NCBI GenBank assembly: GCA_009760855.2
Contig: WPIO01000008.1
Coordinates: 6,263,501 to 6,327,500 of the forward strand
DNA from: Cristatella mucedo
Taxonomy: Eukaryota; Bryozoa; Phylactolaemata; Cristatellidae
Direction: 5' to 3'
Length of the DNA: 64,000 nt
Position numbers and translations under genes: made by a program. Of this stretch, positions 1 to 13,200 are shown piece by piece. Position 1 is the first letter of the stretch. The number at the start of each line of letters is the position of its first letter. The notes beneath the pieces were generated by a model. That model searched no databases. It saw only the letters and a list, made by a program, of their open reading frames with translations, and was not told where the DNA came from.

Positions 1-165
1 GTGAGACGAAGTCTGCTGGCTACCGAATGCGTACCGAAAGCCGCTTAGGCTGTGAGTACGCTATACAAAACTCTCCTGCGTAACACCCACATGGTCGTTA
101 TGACTTTGTGGAGTTACTGACAGAGATACATTACATTACATTACCCTCACGCGACTCCCTGGTCC
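1..165 (+). mobile_element. 3' end of a LINE (family A) with (ACATT)n tail
   Basis: The segment starting GTGAGACGAAGTCTG and ending in repeated TTACA/ACATT units recurs at about 33805-33957 and 35879-36024. At those sites it forms the 3' terminus of insertions that (at 35.1 kb) carry CR1/L2-like reverse-transcriptase C-terminal sequence. Its body lies left of the window, so it is seen here only as a 3' UTR plus tail. Three independent copies with the same end make the assignment firm; the exact clade is not determined. Confidence 0.75.
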
Positions 166-179
166 CCTGGTCGACTCAG

Positions 180-395
180 ATGATTCATCGACCACAACTG
201 TGCACCGGCCGACCCTGATGGTGAATCCACCATCTGGCCACCAGCTGGTTCATGCCACATCAAAAGCGGACGGCAGCAGTGCACTGGCCGACCCTGATGG
301 TGAATACACCATTTGGCCACCAGCTGGTTACAGGCCTGTGTCCATACCACATCACAGGTGGACCACAGCTGTGCACCGGCCCCTCTCTGTGATGC
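180..395. repeat. degenerate minisatellite, about 2.5 copies
   Basis: A block reading GTGCACCGGCCGACCCTGAT and ending at CCACCAGCTGGTT starts near 200 and again near 279. A third partial copy starts near 371 (period about 80-92 bp). Open frames across it on both strands reflect the repeat and are not supported as genes. Confidence 0.7.
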
Positions 396-430
396 TTCCA
401 ACAACTCACCAGTGGCTTATCAGAGGAGCA

Positions 431-540
431 TGCATACAATACATATGTACATACGAACTACACGCACCCTTGACCTTAAGGTCACAAGTCAGGAGCCGGC
501 ATACAATACAAACATACATACGTACATACGAACTACAGTA
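431..540. repeat. short duplicated CATACAATACA...CATACGAACTACA block
   Basis: Two copies of a block starting GCATACAATACA and ending GTACATACGAACTAC lie about 70 bp apart. The second copy contains extra CATA units. Low-complexity duplication; no gene signal. Confidence 0.55.
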
Positions 541-549
541 TGAACAATA

Positions 550-2850
550 ATTAGTGGGTTTTATATTGCTTACACCTGCCAATAAGGTTATAAGAAGAGA
601 GGTAATTAAATGATAATAGGAAAATCCACAACAGAATTGTTTGGCTGTGCAATCCAAAATATAAACTGTCATGAGTAGAAAACGCTGCATTGCTGCCAGC
701 GAAGAATAATTGGCAATACTTGCACAAGAGCAATGCTGTAGTGAAATTGACTTTATACGTCCACAATAGCTCCGGGTGTATTACAGTAGCCTTCGTAAAA
801 AAGGTTTACAATCATCAACTTTTACGAATGTGAATAGAACATAATAGAGTAAATACGAAGCTATGGTCGTATCCTAAAGCGAGAGAGACATCAAGGATTT
901 AACAAAAATACACTACTATCGTATGATCATTATCTTCCCCATCAGCCATATTACCATCGCTGGCAGCAGTAGCTCATTAATAATTAGCTGTGGAGGCAAC
1001 ACAGATACGACACAGTGAACTATTAAGACTCATATCATCTTTCGTGTTTGGGAAGATTGGTTGAGCATGCATCTTAAAAGCACATTGACTTCGATAAAAA
1101 TTACGGTAAATAGGCGAGATTCGCTTAAAACTACCGTAATGTTGCCAAGACACCTTAACACTGTTTCGAGCATATTATAATTCTAAATGTAATATGATTA
1201 GTGGTTGTGTTTGCCAATACTATTCGACTAGATACTGAAGCTCGAGAAGCAGATATGGGTGGCTGAAGCACTTCGTATGGAAATTATATCTTGAAAACCA
1301 CAGCAATGTATTTTTTCACTGCTCAGTTAATCTCATTACCGGTACCTTATTTTCCGCGTACTTGCACATTTCTTTTCTTCTTAGGAGTAATCAATGTATG
1401 CCTATCCGGTAGTTTCATCGTGGCTCGGTCATTGAGCAGCGAGCTCGACCAAAGTGTATGAATATGCCAAAATAGGTCCAGTGTACTTTTCACGATTGTA
1501 CGATGCTAGGTAATGATTAATTCGAGCTACTTTATAAATCAAGACTAGATGGTCGGTCGATTTCTTGTCATAAAATAAACAAAATAGGCAACAAATCTCA
1601 ATTTCATCTCGGAAAATTACCCTAATTTAGGCCAAAATGTATTACATTGGGAAAATATTTCACAAGAAAGAGCTTTGTTTGGAACTTGTATGGTTTCAAA
1701 ATAGGCAAATCTATCTTTAAAGTAGATAACCTTGAAAAATTTATAGTAACTCTAATGGATGTTGTGAAAAATGGCAAAATAAAAATTAATGATTGACAGA
1801 GTTAGGTTTAACTTTTTAATGAAGGGACAGTCCAAAAATTAAACTTGCACGTCAGCTTCGAAGTAGTGTTGTATGTGATTATCCAGTAGGCAGACACCAC
1901 ATTAACTATTTGCGGAATGAAATCACATTACGCCGCTAATCACAGGAGCTGCCAAAAATATTACCTTATATTTTCGTACTCACAAATTAAAGGCATGCAC
2001 TTTAAAACCTTATGTTGTGTGAGAATTTAATTGGATAGTTTGCCCTGTCACAAAAACGAAGAAAATCACTTGTATTCAAGAATTTTATGTGCAACATGCT
2101 GAGAAACTTTCTAGACCCAATATTACAGCAACGGGTATCCCCAAAATTCAGCATTTGCTGGACTCCAAGTGGATTAAAATTATTTTGAGTTTCGATGACT
2201 GAGTACACGAAGAATTTATGCATAAGGTCAACGAAATTTACTTAAAAGAAATTTCTTGGTGTCAGAAAACCTGCTGGTCGTATTTACTATGCCTGCAAAC
2301 ATTTTAAGTTTTTCTACTACAAACAATATTAAAATGCTGCCTCAAATATCACTAAGTATTTGAAAAATGTCATCAAGTTTCAGTCTAATATACCAGAGTG
2401 CTTAGCTCTCACTGTAGAGGTTGCCGCCGTGGGTGTGGCATTCTGTATTGGTTGCTACATTACAGAAGTAATATGCTTACGGAAAAGGTGATGCTACCTT
2501 GGATCTGGGTACAACATGGCTTCAGTTTAGGCTGTGTAAACAGAAACACCATTTTTTGATTGAAGCAAAGTTCACAGTACGGACTAGAGATGTGTTCAAT
2601 CTCGAGGCTAGCGTAGTAATTAAAAAAGGGACTAGTATCCGTCTGTGGCAAATAATTTCTTGCGGGCCACGGGCACTCTTAGAATATAAAAAAATTGTGA
2701 TTAGCTGTTCTACATTGTAAATATATAATGCGATATGCATGACTCAATTAGGGAGCGATTTGATTGATTGTGGCATTTTGTAGACAAAAAATGAAAAATA
2801 ATTAAATATCTAGCTATTCAAATCAGAAGAATACATTATCAGTGAAAAGT
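550..2850. other. no recognisable gene; probable receptor intron
   Basis: This AT-rich stretch lies directly 3' of the TM2-TM3 exon of the minus-strand receptor. I scanned the minus strand for TM4-TM7-like exons with matching phase (next exon must begin with one base completing an Arg codon) and found none. Short open frames here lack splice context or family resemblance. Confidence 0.5.
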
Positions 2851-2856
2851 TGTTAC

Positions 2857-3054
2857 CGTAAGTATTGCAGAATGGATTCCATAAGCATCCACATAAAAGA
2901 CGTTAAAAGGAAATAATGCAGGAGAATAGCCACTATGATACATCCAATCCGAGTTTCTATCCGGTCAATGCCTCCAAGAAAAATGCTGTTGAGTAGCAGC
3001 AGTGAGAGAGATAAGTTGAATAGAACCTTCTGGGACTGTGTTCTTCTCATCTTC
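2857..3054 (-). CDS. receptor exon: TM2, ECL1, TM3
   Basis: Exon of 198 nt. The acceptor is TTTTGCTTGCAG and the donor is ACG|GTAACA. Its first base completes an Arg codon begun in the TM1 exon, giving [11 protein letters not shown] at the TM1-TM2 loop. TM2 reads [20 protein letters not shown]. It is followed by GIDR, a conserved Cys at the top of TM3 (IGC) and the family signature [18 protein letters not shown]. This is the hallmark TM2-TM3 block of adhesion GPCRs. The exon ends two bases into a codon. Confidence 0.95.
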
Positions 3055-4175
3055 CTGCAAGCAAAACGCTTGAGTCGAACAGGTAGCTAAATGAATTCCT
3101 TTAAGACCACTTGATTTTCATAACTTGATTAAAATAGAGATTACTTTCCTTTCCAAATCAGCATAGCACTTTGGTATGTAAGAAATGTCTGCAAGCTTAC
3201 CGGAAAGCTAGGAATGATATAGTCACTGCAAGTAAGCCAAATACGGATATTGCTAATCCAACGGTCGTCAAGAGGTCAAGTACCTTGCACAAATCGCCTT
3301 CGCAAGGTGCCTGAAAATAAAATAGATGACATGAAAATATTAAGTGCTTAAATAAGCGATTGGTTCAGCCAAACTTAGTCGTTGCTTTAGGCGATTGTAC
3401 CAGTAGTGCTGCGAAGTTAGTGAGATGGTCGCAGGCACAAGTGATCGCATTGTCGCTTCCTATCGTGGATGAGCACCCAGCAGACGACCAGCTGTTGTTG
3501 ACATAGTCCCAATAACCACACGTTCTCGCCATGCTTCTGGGGGGCTGAAAAGGTATTTTTTGGGCAGCGGTAATTAACGCTAGAAGAGTCTCAGCAATTA
3601 AAGCTGCCAAGTCGTTTAACGAGCGACTTAGCAAAGGAGAGATATATTTGGTTTTGTACGAATATATCTGGATGTTGACGTACCTCGGTAGTGCTGTCGA
3701 ACACTAATGTTATTAAGCCAGGCACGCTGAGGTTGAGAGAATGTACCAACTGAACAGAGACTACTCGACCATCTTGATCGGCCTGGACGGAATCAGTCGT
3801 CTGAAAGAGCTTGGCATTGTTGTAGATTATAAATGTCTTTGGGATCTCTACAAAAGATTTTGTGAATGTAGCTTCTGTCTTTGCGTTGATGAAAGCCATT
3901 TTGCAATGATGTTACCACACTAAATGCAGCCACAAACTACTGAAAGACACGATAGTCTGTCTTGTAAAGATGAATGCAATTGTTCGCCACTTCTAGGTAA
4001 TTTCTCTGTGCTAAAGAAATATTCACACTACTCACTGATGCCAAAATCATTACTTTTAAATTCTAATTTCAGGTTCATCAAATGGGTTATTAAATGCTCA
4101 CCTCAAGACCAGATTAACCTTTTTTGAATGTGTGCTCTCCTCAGCATAAGGTACACACACACACACATGCACACA

Positions 4176-4206
<31 letters not shown>

Positions 4207-4213
4207 GTACACA

Positions 4214-4263
<50 letters not shown>

Positions 4264-7200
4264 TACACACACTCACACACACACACTCACACACACACAT
4301 AAATATATATGAAGGTGGCGTCAAATCGCGTTTAATTTGCTGATCCAACTGAAACTGGATTTTTATTAACTGATTACTATGTGGTCATGATAGTATTCAA
4401 CATTTCCGGGTCAGGGCTATCATTTTACGCCTTTTATTTTCATTTGGCTTGGGTAGCATTTAATCCATTTTAAGTTAGGTCATTTTTAACAGTTGTAGGT
4501 TTTTGTGTGAGTTGCATTTTAAAGCACTGGTGACTTTCGAAGAGCACATCAAAATCTTTGACTGCACTTGGGTTTTTTCCTGTAAAAATTAAAGCACACC
4601 GTAAATAAAGCTCATTTACAAGTGAATATTAAAATATACTTCTTCACCATCACCCTAGAAACCAGCTTGGCAGCTTTTCCAAAAAAATGCTTCCAAAAAT
4701 CCGGCATTGAAAGGAATTCTGAACGCCTCAGGTGCAGTTATTGCCCCAAAGCTGTGATTTATCCTCTCATAAATCCATAACCAAGATTACAGCCTCCGTA
4801 CTAGCCATGGCGCGATTAACATTGTCAACAGTGCCATACACTGGCCACAATGTGGATCAACAAAGGATGAAAAGGGCGACGGACCATATACTAGCCAAGA
4901 ATTCTAATTCAAACAATTTAGGCAATGAACATATACAAATGATTGAAATCTAGCGAAATCACCATCAACAACACTTAACATTTTTTTTAAATTGACAAGC
5001 TGTTTATTGTAAGTAGTTTCTATATAACTCAATAGCCTACTGCTTTGTCCGGTATTTCAGGGTGATATTAATCGTTTGGAATTGAGTATGCTATTCGCTA
5101 ACCGAGCTTGAAGTACTCTGCTTGAAAAATGGTCTTGCCAGTGTCAAATGACTCAACGATCCGCAGGGGTGATCAATTAAAAAGAAGCTAGTGCATAGTT
5201 CGCTAAAGAGTCACGTGGAGACTTACCTTTGTCGCGGAAAAGAGAAAAATCATAAAGGAACAAAACAATACGGTAGACAGGGTGCGTTATCTTTAGAAGT
5301 AATGCATCCGATATATAAAAGTTGCACGAAAACTTGTGAGAAATAGGAGCAGAATGCCTCCCCATGCACTGAGAAGAACCTGCTGAACACTAATGAATTG
5401 CAAAATATCTCATGCGAGCTTGACAATTATGAAAGCAGTGCAACGGTGCTCATCCTCAAGGAGTTTCGGTTTATTGAAGGTATGAGTGAATGAATCTGAA
5501 TGGTAAAGATTTCGTGTGATGCATCTTCGGTGTGCCAGCGAAAGAAAACAAATGCCTTATCTTAAGCGAAAGACTAGAAATGTAAGCCACAACGCAGAAT
5601 AGGCCTCCGACTTAATCTATATTTACCAAACTCAAGGAAGAAGCACCTGGATATCCAAGTTTGTAGCCAAAGAGGCTCACCAAGCTCAACGAAAGCCCTA
5701 GGCCGAGCTTAAGCAGCGCCAAGAAAATGACCGATAGGATGCAGCCACTCAGCCGGATAATTCTGTTACTGCAATAGGGTAGGATGAACAATAATGGACA
5801 TTTAGAAATCTACTGCTGTCACTTCATATTAGGGCATCGAGCGCACTAATTACGTTATCAGACTGATTGCTGCTGCTGGCATTATTAATATTTACCGACT
5901 TTGGAGCTAGAAGTATGCGTTCTGACTAGAGCAAAAGACTTCTCGGTCATTATGGATCATAAAAGCGAGAGCAACTCAATTTATGCTCTGCTCGCTGAAG
6001 CTTCAATTCAATTGAGACCCAGTGTCTATGAAGGTAAGTGAAACTTTTCATTAGCTGCGTCACCACTGGCATATCATGAATTCGTAGGGTAACTGAACGT
6101 TATTAGGAAGGGCTGAACCTTGACGCTGCGAGCCTTTGGAAAAAGCACTATAAGCACTTTGCCACTAGCTATGCACTTGCACCTTGCAGATGAAACATCC
6201 TATAAATAATATCTTAGACATGGGAAGTACCTGTAATATCAAAGTGGGATGAATGTTGAACTTTGGGCGACCAAAAAATTGAAGAAGATGGTGAAAGAGT
6301 GAATACGTGACCTACACTCTGCATATGCACCTTAATTACAGATTCAATCGTAAGTTGCAACGAAAGTTTACGGACGAGTGAAAACTTAGCCTCAAGGAAC
6401 AGTAAAACATAACTATCTTCCATTTACTGGACGTTGCTTATACTCCACCTTTAGGAGGCTTTCACAGAGGTCACCTTCCATAATGGTACATAAATTATGA
6501 TTTCATTTAGGTAAACCTTCAGTTGAATAAGTATCTCGCATTAAGAAAAATAAAAAAAATGCTCTCGCTATCTAAAATATATCCCTTAGTTTACATTGGC
6601 AGCTACAAAGCTGCGTAGATAATAGCAATGGCTTTTCTACAGCACTGATGTTCATCTTACCGATCTTTGCATCCTAGCCTCCCGACACCTACTGGTACTG
6701 GCGTTTCATGTTAATTGCAGAATTCCCACCCGAAATTCGAAGTTCTTGAAAACATGGAATATGGAAACAAATACAGCTAAGTTCTGCGTAAATCCTTTCG
6801 GTGTGTTCTGACAGTATCGCACATGAGAAATTACTTGCCTATGCAAATATAAATGCCTACCACTTGAATCGTTTGTTCCGTCACCCTGATTTTTAATGCT
6901 ATGCGCCGCAATGGCTAGAGCTTCCGCTCTAAAGCGGACTGAAGCTTTAACTTCGCCAATTGCTAGTGACTCGCTTGAATCGATTGTCCTGTTGTCCCAT
7001 GCTTTATGCGTCTTCCGCCCTTCTAGCTCATGCGTCGCCACCTGCTTGGGTTCGCTTTCCACCGTATGTTAGCGACCTTCCTATCATTTAAAATATAGTG
7101 GTTGCCTAGTTAAGTTTAGCAATCGACGTTTAAAGGCTTTCCTGCTTGTGGTTACTGCTTACAAGGCTCATGAATTAGGCATCTCGCATGTGAAGCCCAG

Positions 7201-10200
7201 TGGAACAAGCAGAACGGTGCGCTTGCTATGTATTCCCATCAAAATCTCGAGCCACCCTGTGTGTTCTTCCTCAAGCGCTGCTGCAAATCGCTTTAACTTA
7301 CCGGTCATCAAGCATGCTCTATATCCATTGGCCCATCTCACAGATTGCCAGTGGAACCCTCGCTCAAAGTGCAATAAACCCATGACTGTATGTGATGTCT
7401 TTTTGACATTAGTGATAATAATAATAATGATAATAATGCACTTGATAAAGCACCCCCAGAAAACTCAATCTCTTTTTAGGCGTTTTACATTAGCTTCAAA
7501 GGGACACGAGATTGAATGATGAGTAGTACCATGCTTGATAAACAGCATGAACAACATGGTTAGGAGTGACATGCAGAGTCAGCATGCTAATGTCGTTAGT
7601 GGCAGCATGCACAGTGTCAGCATGCTTAAGCACATGAAGAGCAAATCAAAGGGCCCACTAAATGCTATCCTAAATTGGTGTATTTTTAAGTTTTTCTAAA
7701 TGTGGTCAAGTCAACGAACTTACTGACTCCAGTCGGGAGTGAGATCCAAGGTTTTCTGAGCATACGAACTAAATGCACGGTCTCCAAAGGATTTGAGGTT
7801 TGTCAGAGGTATTGATACACTGTTGGATTCCGAAAAGCAGGTAGTAAGATGCTTGGCCTGGTGGGGGAGTGGATCCCAGAGATAGGCTATAGCCAAAGAA
7901 TGTAGTGACCTAAAACTGAGTGACAAAAGCTTGAAGTCGATGCTTTGCTTGACTGGGAAACAGTGCAGATCGGCTAGAAGTTGTGTGATGTGGCAACTAC
8001 GATGCTCACAGCCGACAAGCTTAGCTGTGGAGTTTTGCACCAGCTGTACTCTCCTGATTGCTCATGTCGGTAGGCTAGAAAGCAGTCAGTTACATATGTC
8101 AAGACGGGATGTCACAAATGCATGGACCAACTTAGACGTGGTATCCTTATCTAAACAAGCCCGAATTTTAGCAATGTTATGTAGCTGAAAGTAAGCAGAC
8201 TTGATTGTGGACCTGATGTGGTCGTCTAAAAAGAGGTAACTTTAGAACATGACACCTAGATTTCAAGCTGATTCAGCAGGAGATATGCTGGCAGAGCCAA
8301 TATTGAGGGTCAGCCTTTCAAATTTCTGGATCACACTGTGTTTGCCCATGACTAGTAAGTAAGTATTAATCATTGTTTATTTTTAGAAAATTTGCTGCCA
8401 TCTTTGTGCAGATGTCATCAATATATGCAGCAAGTGAGTTGAGAGAATTCGAGGTGCTCGAAGGCTGGGAGGGATCAATGCAAAGGTACAACTGAGTGTC
8501 ATCTGCATAGAAGTGAAAGCTAAGATTGTGCTTGGCTATCACACCAGCAAGAGTGAGAGTTTAAACCGTGAAAAGAACCGGACCTAGCACGGAACCCTGA
8601 GGTACCCCATATTTCAGAGGTACCTTGGATGATCTTTGTCCATTCAAGTCAATACTCTGGAGTCTGCCACTAGGACAGGACCTGAACCATTGCAGAGCAG
8701 TGCCGACAATCGTGTGATAAACAATTTTGACCTATTTGTTTTGACCGAGACCTAATTAAAATTGACTAACCACCAGACCATAACGGAGTCAGTCACGACA
8801 GCCATTTTATTCTTTCAAAATCCTAAATTACACAAGACGGGTAGAGGAGTAGACACTCACGCTCGCATCTTCCTTAATTTTTTGCTGTTTCAAGTCACTT
8901 TGCAGCCGCCTTTTAAATCTCCTGTTTGGAGTCTCTGTGACAAAAAGTTACAACGTTGGATTTATTCTACCACTCCGAAATAGAAAATCCTTCTTCATTT
9001 CATTTTGTACTAATCTAATTTTAACTATGAGTGCACAAATTGTCGTTTCTTATTCTAGGTGATTTTGACATATTTTTTGACGACTTAGCTGACAACTTTG
9101 GTGCATAATTTTGGGCACAGATCGAATCATTTTATCTGGTACCTCATGTATTTGACCACACTAATGACAAAAGTTGCACACTCGATCACATATTCTCCAC
9201 AACTGTGTGCTGTAGCTATTATTAGTATTATTATTGTATGCTGTAGCTATTATTGCCAAATTCAGTGCATCTGACCACATGAAAATTGCATTCAGTATGC
9301 AGTGTGTTCTTTCCACAGCTTCCAGAGTCTTGTGTAAATCGCAAAACCTAAAGACACTTAATATCGAGGCAGCTCAATTCTCCTTCCGACCTGACACCAT
9401 TGGTAGAATGCTGCAACATTATAGAACCGACATTTTTTCAAGAATTTGCACCTCTGACTAAGTACAATATGCACCCTCACCCATTTGACTTTATGTAAAC
9501 CGAAGACAATTAACTACATACAGTTAATTGCCCAAGCGCTTAGTAGATTCAAAGAGCTAGTACTTAGCAGACCTAGCTAGCCAGCTAGGTTGGCTAAACA
9601 CAAGCTCCAGAAAGCGTACCAAAAATCCGAGCTGAGTTTCAATTGACAGGAAACTGCGGAATATGCCAATCGATACTAAAAAAAGTCCAAGCTAGCTCAA
9701 ACTAAGGTTGTGTTGAATTGCTGGTGCACGATCCAAAAATGATCTGGTATATCTTAAACGATTTCCTTAACCTCATATTAATTTTTCACCCAGTACTCCT
9801 CGCGTTAATCTAGCTGAGTGCTTCTCTAGCTTCTTCGTCTTTAAGATAGAGAAGATCAGAGTGTCCATACAAGATTGATACTATAATAATAATAATAATA
9901 TTACACTTGATAAAGCGCCCTCAGAGAACTCAATTTCTCTCTAGGTGCTTTACATTTGCTGCAAAAGGAAATGCAATTGAATGGTGAGTTAAATCACGCT
10001 TGATAAACAAATAAAATCAGTAACATGGTTCGGGGTGGCATGCACAGGGTCAGCGTGCAAATGTGGTTAGTGGCAGCATGCACAGTGTCAGCACTCAGAA
10101 GCACATCAAGGACGAATCACAGGGGCCCACTAAATACTGTCCTAAATAGGTGTGTTTTTAAGTTCTTCTTAAATGTGGTCAGGTCAGGGGATGTTCTGAC

Positions 10201-13200
10201 GCAGGTCGGGACGGAGTTCCAGGCTTTAGGAGTATACGAACCAAATGCATGGTCTCCAGAGGAATTGAGGTTTGTACAAGGTATTTGTAAACTTTTGGAT
10301 TCCAAAAAGCGGGTGGTACTATGCTTGGATTGTTGGGGCAGTACATCTGAGAGGTAGCTGCGACGCTCACGACAGACAAGCCACGCTGCAGAGTTTTGCA
10401 CCAGCTGCAATAGCCTGATCGCACATGCTGGTAGGCCAGTAAGCAGTGAGTTGCAGAGGTTGAGACGGGATGTCACGAATGCATGTACTAACTTGGACGT
10501 GGTATCCTTATCTAAACAAGCCCGAATTTTAGCCATGTTATGAAGCAGAAAATAGGCAGATTTGACTGTGGAGCTGATATGGTCATCTAACGAGAGGTCG
10601 CTTTCGAATATGACACCTAGATTTAGAGCTGATTCAACAGGAGATATGCTGGCAGAGCCAATTTTGAGCGTCAGCCTTTCAAATTTGTGAATCACACTGG
10701 GTTTGCCCATAACTAGTAAGTTAGTTTTATCAACGTTTAGTTTTAGAAAATGTGCTGCCATCTATGTGCGGTTGTCATGCAGCAAGTGAGTTGAGAGAAT
10801 TCGAGGTGGTCGAAGGCTGGGAGGGATCAAAGTAAAGGTACAACTGATTGTCATCCACATAGAAGTGAAAGCCTAGATTGTGCTTTGCAATCACATCAGC
10901 AAGAGCGAGAGTATTAACCGTAAAAAGAACCTGACCTAGCACGAAGCTCTGAGGTACCCCGTATTTCAGAGGTACTTCAGATGATCTTTGTCCATTCACG
11001 TGAAAACTCTGGAGTCTCCCACTGAGATAGGACCTGAACCACTACAGAGCAGTGCCAGTGATGCCCAGGTAGATGAGAGGCTCTCTAAAAAATATTTGTG
11101 ATCGATGATATCAAAAGCTGCCGAAAGATCGAGCAAAACAAGCAGAGACAGTCTACCCACGTCTGCATTCCTATGTAGGGCGTTGCATACCCTAAATAAT
11201 GCTGACTCTGTGGAGGGATTAGCTCTAAAGCCAGACTGAAACTTGCTAGCAAGGTTGTCCGCCACGTCCTGCTCCAGCGTCTCTGATAGGATCGGTAAAA
11301 GAGAGACTGGGCGGTAATTGCTCAAGTTCTCTTGGTCTAGTGTTGCTTTCTCAATAAGTGGCCTGACTACAGCTTTTTTGAAAGGTGCTGGGACATGACC
11401 TGGGGCTAATGACATATTAATGATGTTAGTTATGCATGGCAGCAGCAGATCAATGCCACGTAGGAGCAGGACAGTGGGGACAGGGTCAGAGGACTTGTTT
11501 TCTTCTTTGATTGAGATACGAACTTCAGGACTAGATAACTAGTGACCTGCTTAAATGTAGACATTAAGGTGCAGCCAGGAATGGGGGAACAGCATTCTAG
11601 TGGGGAGGTTGTCATCGCAGGGATGGATTCCCTGATCTTGTCTATCTTCTGCATAAAGAATCGAGAGAAGCGATTGGCTAGATCATCACTAGGATCATCA
11701 GATAAGGAGCTAATCTGGGAGCGGTTGAGGAGATGGTTTATCGTCGACATCAGCATTTATCGCCGACATCATCGACATCGAGCATCAGCATACTATAGCA
11801 CTGGGTCGGGCCGCGAGTGATCATCACGAAGCTGCGAGAGTTCGCCAGGCTCGTGGAAGGCTGTGCTTGGGCGGCCCAGCCTGCACAGGGCAGGGTCAGC
11901 TGCTGCCTGGCCACTGACAGATTCCCCACCCGCAGTCATTTTTTGACCACGGGTCTTGGCCGGTTGTTTTGGGCTTGTGCAATTCGTACACCGGTCGCAC
12001 CTGGAGTGCTACCAGTGGCTGCTGCCAGGGGTTGGGCATACCCCGGGACGGTTACTAGCTGCCGTCAATGTCACACGGAGGCAGAGGCCGCTTGCCACCT
12101 GCTGAGCCACTGCCGGCCGATGCTGTATTCAATTACGGCCCGACACAACCTGGTTCTAGGCTGCCTAAGCAGATCTCTTCCGGCCACCGAGCTCAACCAC
12201 ATGTCGGCAGGCCTGGCCCTCCTGCTTGCCGGCGACCTGGCAATCAAGCCGAACCTGGTAACTGATAACCCCACTGATTTAGTAATTGTGGATGTGCCAG
12301 TACTATTCGACAGCAGCTAGGATACTCTGATTGTAGCTCCCTGGAACAAGTCCGATAAATATGCAGCGATTTCCTGGTCATTCATGACCACTGGCAACTG
12401 GGGTGCAGTGGTAAGGCCTTCGTGGTCGGGGCTCTCGGCAGCTGGTGGCCAGACAATGAAGCTTGCCTGACCGAACTCGGCATCCCATTCTCAGAGAGGA
12501 CTGCATTGAGGCTGCACTGCTTCTCCGATGCCATTACCGGCGCGGAAGCCGTGTGGTCCTTGTTCATGAACGGCGAGGCCCGGGTAGCATGCTCGACCCC
12601 GGCAGGGCAGGGCTCCGTCGGCTAATGTATGTGTAATAGTTAATTTTTTGTCGATAGTTAATATATATATAACATATATATATATATATATATACAAGAT
12701 TTGCATTGAAGACTTTCACGAATGTGGCCTTATTCTGACATTTATATCCGAGTCAAAGTGGACTACTAGATCTCTAGACATTATTCACACTGTCTTAATT
12801 CGACTATGCATAGACCTTCTACTGACATGCCTTGGTAGCATAATTACTATGTACGCGGCCTGATGTATGGTCCCTTCACCTTTAAAAAGACTGCCTTAGC
12901 ACCACTAACTTAAAAAGCAGTACAAGACCAGGGGAACTTAAGTAGCTTCTGTCCATTCTCCCTAATGCCGTTCCTTCCTAAGACACTAGAAAGATTAGTA
13001 GCGGACCAACTGAATGAGTGCTTACAAACTTCAAACCAGAAAGTGCGTTCCAGTTTGATTTTAGAGGTAATTACAGTACAGAGTCAGCAGTGTTTTGGGT
13101 GGGTATCCACCTTCTGAAGAATGCAGATTAAGGTAAAATTCTCTTATTGTTCTGCTTGATGTTACTGCAGCGTTTGACACTATTAGTCCCCAAATCCACC

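Noticed and set aside
4103-4348. Poly Val-Cys and Thr-His frames, also at 41 and 44 kb
   Set aside because: Translations of CA microsatellites.
5177-5365. Minus-strand segment with Y-R-I-V-L-F-L-Y and a GTAAGT donor as a GAIN exon
   Set aside because: Superficial likeness to the GAIN strand before L-F, but the 15.4-kb and 3.7-kb exons already join in exact phase and supply that strand; inserting this would break phase.
5640-5770. Minus-strand hydrophobic segment ([10 protein letters not shown]) as a transmembrane exon
   Set aside because: Lies upstream of the GPS in transcript order, where no TM segment belongs, and lacks phase-compatible borders.
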